From an uncultured SAR324 cluster bacterium (GTDB taxonomy: Bacteria > SAR324 > NAC60-12): a DNA stretch of 27,717 nt. Positions 24,973-27,717 of the stretch are shown here, piece after piece. Below the pieces are notes generated by a model. It was not told the origin of the DNA and made no database searches. It worked only from the letters and a program-made list of their open reading frames with translations. The translations under genes and the position numbers were made by a program. The number at the start of each line of letters is the position of its first letter. Position 1 is the stretch's first letter. The DNA lies in NCBI GenBank assembly GCA_902513935.1, contig CABXOR010000024.1:1-27717 (forward strand). Reading direction: 5' to 3'.

Positions 24973-26733
24973 TCAGCCGTTTGAATTTAGCAGTTGTAAA
25001 ACGGACTGAGGAACCTGATTGGCTTGCGCCAGCATTGCTGTTCCGGAAGAAAGCAAGATTTGATTTTTTACCAGTGAACTCATCTCTTGCGCCATATCTG
25101 TATCAGCAAGCATAGATTCTGAAGCGGTCAGGTTTTCCTTTGAAACCCGCAAACTGTGTAAATTTGCCTCCAAAGCATTTCTCTGAAAAGAGCCAAGATT
25201 ACCACGCATCTTAGAAACATCATCAATCGCTTGATCAACAAGCAGCAAAGTATCTTGTGCAGCCTCTGCATCCAGCACATCAATTTCGGCTAAGTTTTGA
25301 AAATTGCTGTTATTTTCTATACCTTTTGAAAGTTCTTCCGGATTGATGCTATCAACCGAAATTCGTCTTAATTGTCCTTCATTTGGACCAATCTGAAAAA
25401 CAAGTGAATTTTGTGATACATGGACAAAACCGTCCACATCATCACCGACTAAGGTTTCATTATTAATCTCACGCCTGAAAAGTCCGGTAGCTTTGTTTTC
25501 CGAACGATTAAAAATTTCATAAATTACATCATCAGTCGTTTCACCGTATTTTATGGTTATTCCTTCTCCCTCTGCACCCGGAGCGCCTGTGAGAAACTGA
25601 CCTCTGCCCATGGCCGCACCTCCTCCGTTAATTCCCGGAGATCCGCCAATATTACCCTCTACATCACGACCGGGAACAGAAAAGACTGCCTCATTGGATT
25701 TTATATTTTTACCAAAATAATTTTCCAAGGTTGAAGAAACGGTAAAGCCTGGATCACTTCCGAACTGGCGATGCCGCAAGACAATCACCTCATCCAAACC
25801 AGTAATAAAATTATTGATTTCTCCCGGTGTTCTCGACATTTCTGTTAATGCATCATTCAGGGTGTCGAAGTTTTGAAGAAAGGGACCTAAATTATCCGCT
25901 GGTCGATAAACAAAAATATCCAGGTCCATGTTTGCATCATCTGCCATTTTCTGCATTTCATACGCAATCAACTGTTGAATTCCCTGTTCCGTTTTGACTC
26001 TTGCTTCAGGTGTTCCATTTCTTTTTGCAGAGGCCGTCAGTAATTCAATTTTTTCTCGTAAATCATTGTTGTTTTTTAAATCCATCGAAATGGTACGACC
26101 ACCTTCATTTATCACAAAAGAAATAGCATTTTTTGGATCTGAAGGTGAGACTTCTTCAAGACTCAATCTGTGTGCAGCAACCATCATCGAACGTGTCGCT
26201 ACCTGCGTTATATCAACTTTATATCCGCTTGAATGAGTTGATTTAGCATCATCTGAGGCAAAAACAAACTCCAGTCCGTTTCCTATCACAACCCCTGTTG
26301 CTGAGTTGCTGCCGTCAAGCAAAGTACGAGTACCAAACTGAGTATTTCTGGAAATATTTTTTAAGGTAGAGAGTAAGTTATCCACCTCATTTTGATCGGC
26401 CTGAAGCATTTTTTCGTCATTTGTGCCCTCGTTGGCAGCATGCACGGCAAGTTGACGCAAATTAATTAATATATTGCTCACCTCATTTAATGCGCCTTCA
26501 GTGGTTTGAATCATTGAAATGGATGATTCGGAGTTGCGAATTGCTTGTCCGAGGCCTGAAATCTGTGTTTTCATTTGTTCAGAAATCACCAGCGACGCAG
26601 GACCGTCAGCAGCGTGATTGAGCTTGCGACCTGAAGACAAACGCTCCAGGTTTTTACCCAATTCCTGCTCTGTCTGCTGCAGGTGTCTCAACGCATTCAA
26701 TGCTGCAATATTTGAATTGACTCGCAATGCCAT
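24973..26733 (-). CDS. Flagellin C (long form)
   Basis: Filament subunit of 586 residues, the longest of the three. N-terminal D0/D1 (1-140): LRVNSNIAALNALRHLQQTE, LSSGRKLNHAADGPASLVIS, SISMIQTTEGALNEVSN. C-terminal D1/D0 (480-586): NLTASESMLADTDMAQEMSS, KNQILLSSGTAMLAQANQVP and the normal end QSVLQLLNSNG. The middle ~300 residues include SGYKVDITQVATRSMMVAA at 169-187, DVEGNIGGSPGINGGGAAMG at 357-376 and the QNSLVFQIGPNEGQ block (441-454). It is the first gene of an operon with fliD and fliS and is preceded by a good sigma-28 promoter, making it a likely main filament subunit. Confidence 0.96.
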   Translation of the reverse strand: MALRVNSNIAALNALRHLQQTEQELGKNLERLSSGRKLNHAADGPASLVISEQMKTQISGLGQAIRNSESSISMIQTTEGALNEVSNILINLRQLAVHAANEGTNDEKMLQADQNEVDNLLSTLKNISRNTQFGTRTLLDGSNSATGVVIGNGLEFVFASDDAKSTHSSGYKVDITQVATRSMMVAAHRLSLEEVSPSDPKNAISFVINEGGRTISMDLKNNNDLREKIELLTASAKRNGTPEARVKTEQGIQQLIAYEMQKMADDANMDLDIFVYRPADNLGPFLQNFDTLNDALTEMSRTPGEINNFITGLDEVIVLRHRQFGSDPGFTVSSTLENYFGKNIKSNEAVFSVPGRDVEGNIGGSPGINGGGAAMGRGQFLTGAPGAEGEGITIKYGETTDDVIYEIFNRSENKATGLFRREINNETLVGDDVDGFVHVSQNSLVFQIGPNEGQLRRISVDSINPEELSKGIENNSNFQNLAEIDVLDAEAAQDTLLLVDQAIDDVSKMRGNLGSFQRNALEANLHSLRVSKENLTASESMLADTDMAQEMSSLVKNQILLSSGTAMLAQANQVPQSVLQLLNSNG

Positions 26734-27366
26734 GATTATTAACTCAAGTGTTTAACAAAAAGGTTCTCATGTCCTATTATCGGTACATATTTATAATTCT
26801 TTAGCCAAATCATGATCTGCACTAAAATTTATACAATAATTTGTGCAGTCCTTCCCTACATCGGAATCTCAGGATATTTCTTGAGTATTTGTTTTGAATA
26901 ATTTATAGAAAAATAATTATAGTTTAGAGTCCAAAATGCAATGCTATGTTTGAAAGAAACAGGAAGAGAGCCAATAAGATGCTTGTGATTATTTGTCCCT
27001 ACTCAGCTGGAAGGTTTCTTTGATGACTTGAATTCCCGAATTGTTTGGGGTCTAATGTTTTAGTAGATAAAATTTTCTCAAAATATACTACTCTTTAAAC
27101 ATAACAACATTAAATGTACTTTTCGGCTGGACCAGATTTGCAATTGAATGCTGTCCAGTTGTAAGACTGCCAAGATGGTGCTAATTTAGAATTCAATTTC
27201 ACTCTTAAAACCTGCCTTATAATATTGCCAAACTAAGTTTTAGTTAGGTAGTTCTTGTGATCCAAATTAATACAATAAATCATTAAAGCTTGTATTATTA
27301 ACGTAAACAGGGTCTACTAGACAATTAGTTTTTTTAGAAAGTTTTTTAATTTGAAGACATCTAACT
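26734..27366. other. Divergent intergenic region between flagellin C and rpmH
   Basis: 633 bp without a gene, AT-rich throughout, carrying the flagellin C promoter on the minus strand at its left end. A TATAAT at about 27217-27222 on the plus strand may belong to an rpmH promoter, but no matching -35 box is clear. I looked for DnaA boxes (TTATNCACA) on both strands and saw none, although rpmH is often near the origin in bacteria. Confidence 0.5.
26777..26803 (-). promoter_or_regulatory. Sigma-28 (FliA) promoter of flagellin C
   Basis: On the minus strand the -35 is TAAAGAAT (26796-26803), the spacer is exactly 11 bp, and the -10 is ACCGATAA (26777-26784), against the consensus TAAAGTTT-N11-GCCGATAA. 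The -10 ends 43 bp before the flagellin C start codon, an expected distance. This places flagellin C and probably fliD-fliS in the late, FliA-dependent flagellar class. Confidence 0.85.
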
Positions 27367-27501
27367 ATGAAACGCACTTTCCAGCCAAACAATCGGCGAC
27401 GCAAAAAAAAGCACGGTTTCAGGGCTCGCATGGCGACTCCTGGAGGTCGAAGAGTAATCAAACGTAGACGCGCTAAAGGCAGAAAACGTCTCAGTGCATG
27501 A
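27367..27501 (+). CDS. rpmH: 50S ribosomal protein L34
   Basis: 44-residue basic protein of the large ribosomal subunit. The full sequence opens [18 protein letters not shown] and ends [13 protein letters not shown], a standard bacterial L34. The stop codon overlaps the start of rnpA by four bases (ATGA), a coupling seen widely. It is one of only two plus-strand genes in the window and transcribes away from the flagellar operon. The ribosome site in front of the ATG is weak (GAAGACAT). Confidence 0.98.
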   Translation: MKRTFQPNNRRRKKKHGFRARMATPGGRRVIKRRRAKGRKRLSA

Positions 27502-27717
27502 GCATAAAGGAAACTTATCCGAAGAACATCAGGCTAAATCATAGTCAAATTATTCGGGAGGTGTTTGAGCAGGGGATATATCAGTCTTTGGGACCGATTG
27601 GAGTTAAATATAAAATAGTAGAAGCTGAATGCAGCCGTTTTGCAATCTCCGTTAAAAAGAAAGTCGGGAGTGCACCTTGCCGAAATCGTATCAAACGTTT
27701 GTTGAGAGAGGCGATTC
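27498..27717 (+). CDS. rnpA: Ribonuclease P protein component (cut by window edge)
   Basis: Protein subunit of RNase P, which trims the 5' leader from precursor tRNAs. About 73 residues are present. The diagnostic RNR region is complete: [20 protein letters not shown] followed by RLLREAI, where the basic NRIKR helix binds the RNA subunit. The N-terminal part ([19 protein letters not shown]) corresponds to the usual LR...F..V...G start, although R/K-rich 'R(L)xxxxDFxxV' is less exact than normal. It overlaps rpmH by four bases and runs off the right edge, where yidD/yidC would be expected from the usual gene order. Confidence 0.95.
   Translation, partial: MSIKETYPKNIRLNHSQIIREVFEQGIYQSLGPIGVKYKIVEAECSRFAISVKKKVGSAPCRNRIKRLLREAI

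Noticed and set aside
27267..27461. Minus-strand open frame opposite rpmH
   Set aside because: It is antisense to the L34 gene and has an Arg/Leu composition explained by the L34 codons.

Overview
The window is a chromosomal segment from a flagellated Gram-negative bacterium. RppH, full-length cobalamin-dependent MetH, an rpmH protein of proteobacterial type and three flagellins point to Proteobacteria or a neighbouring lineage. A deltaproteobacterial-grade or SAR324-like origin is my best guess from the style of the flagellins and FliD, but it is an inference and cannot be proved from this sequence. Nearly everything lies on the minus strand; only rpmH-rnpA at the right end is on the plus strand, so transcription diverges from the 633-bp interval 26734-27366.

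Left part (1-9.6 kb), read on the minus strand: the start of leuS (cut by the window edge), metF and metH (one-carbon and methionine cycle), an ArsR-type HTH-methyltransferase fusion just upstream of metH, yaaA, then rppH, an unrecognised acidic protein, a small coiled-coil protein that may be a flagellar chaperone, and mnmE. The last four and flagellin A are tightly packed and probably form one transcription unit.

Flagellar parts: flagellins A and B (10.9-13.6 kb) and the flagellin C-fliD-fliS operon (21.1-26.7 kb, with a clear sigma-28 promoter in front). The three flagellins share D0/D1 ends but have middles of very different size. FliD is unusually large (1093 aa), carrying three repeated beta-rich domains plus a module that resembles the flagellin middles.

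Centre (14.4-20.6 kb): a loose accessory stretch between the two flagellar clusters. It holds an intact but metal-ligand-less M24 'pita-bread' protein, two GNAT acetyltransferases, an AlkA-type DNA glycosylase and two pseudogenes that can be rebuilt by joining frames: an antibiotic-biosynthesis-monooxygenase (ABM) family gene and a DUF1835 family gene. The long gaps here contain a 56-bp tandem repeat, a perfect 13-bp inverted repeat, and two copies of a ~145-nt element with conserved stem potential that I cannot assign to a known RNA family.

No CRISPR array, tRNA, rRNA, insertion sequence or complete mobile element was found. The strongest leads for something undescribed are the twice-repeated structured element (19441-19586 and 20748-20889), the FliD/flagellin modular architecture, and the iteron-like repeats in front of the degenerate M24 gene.
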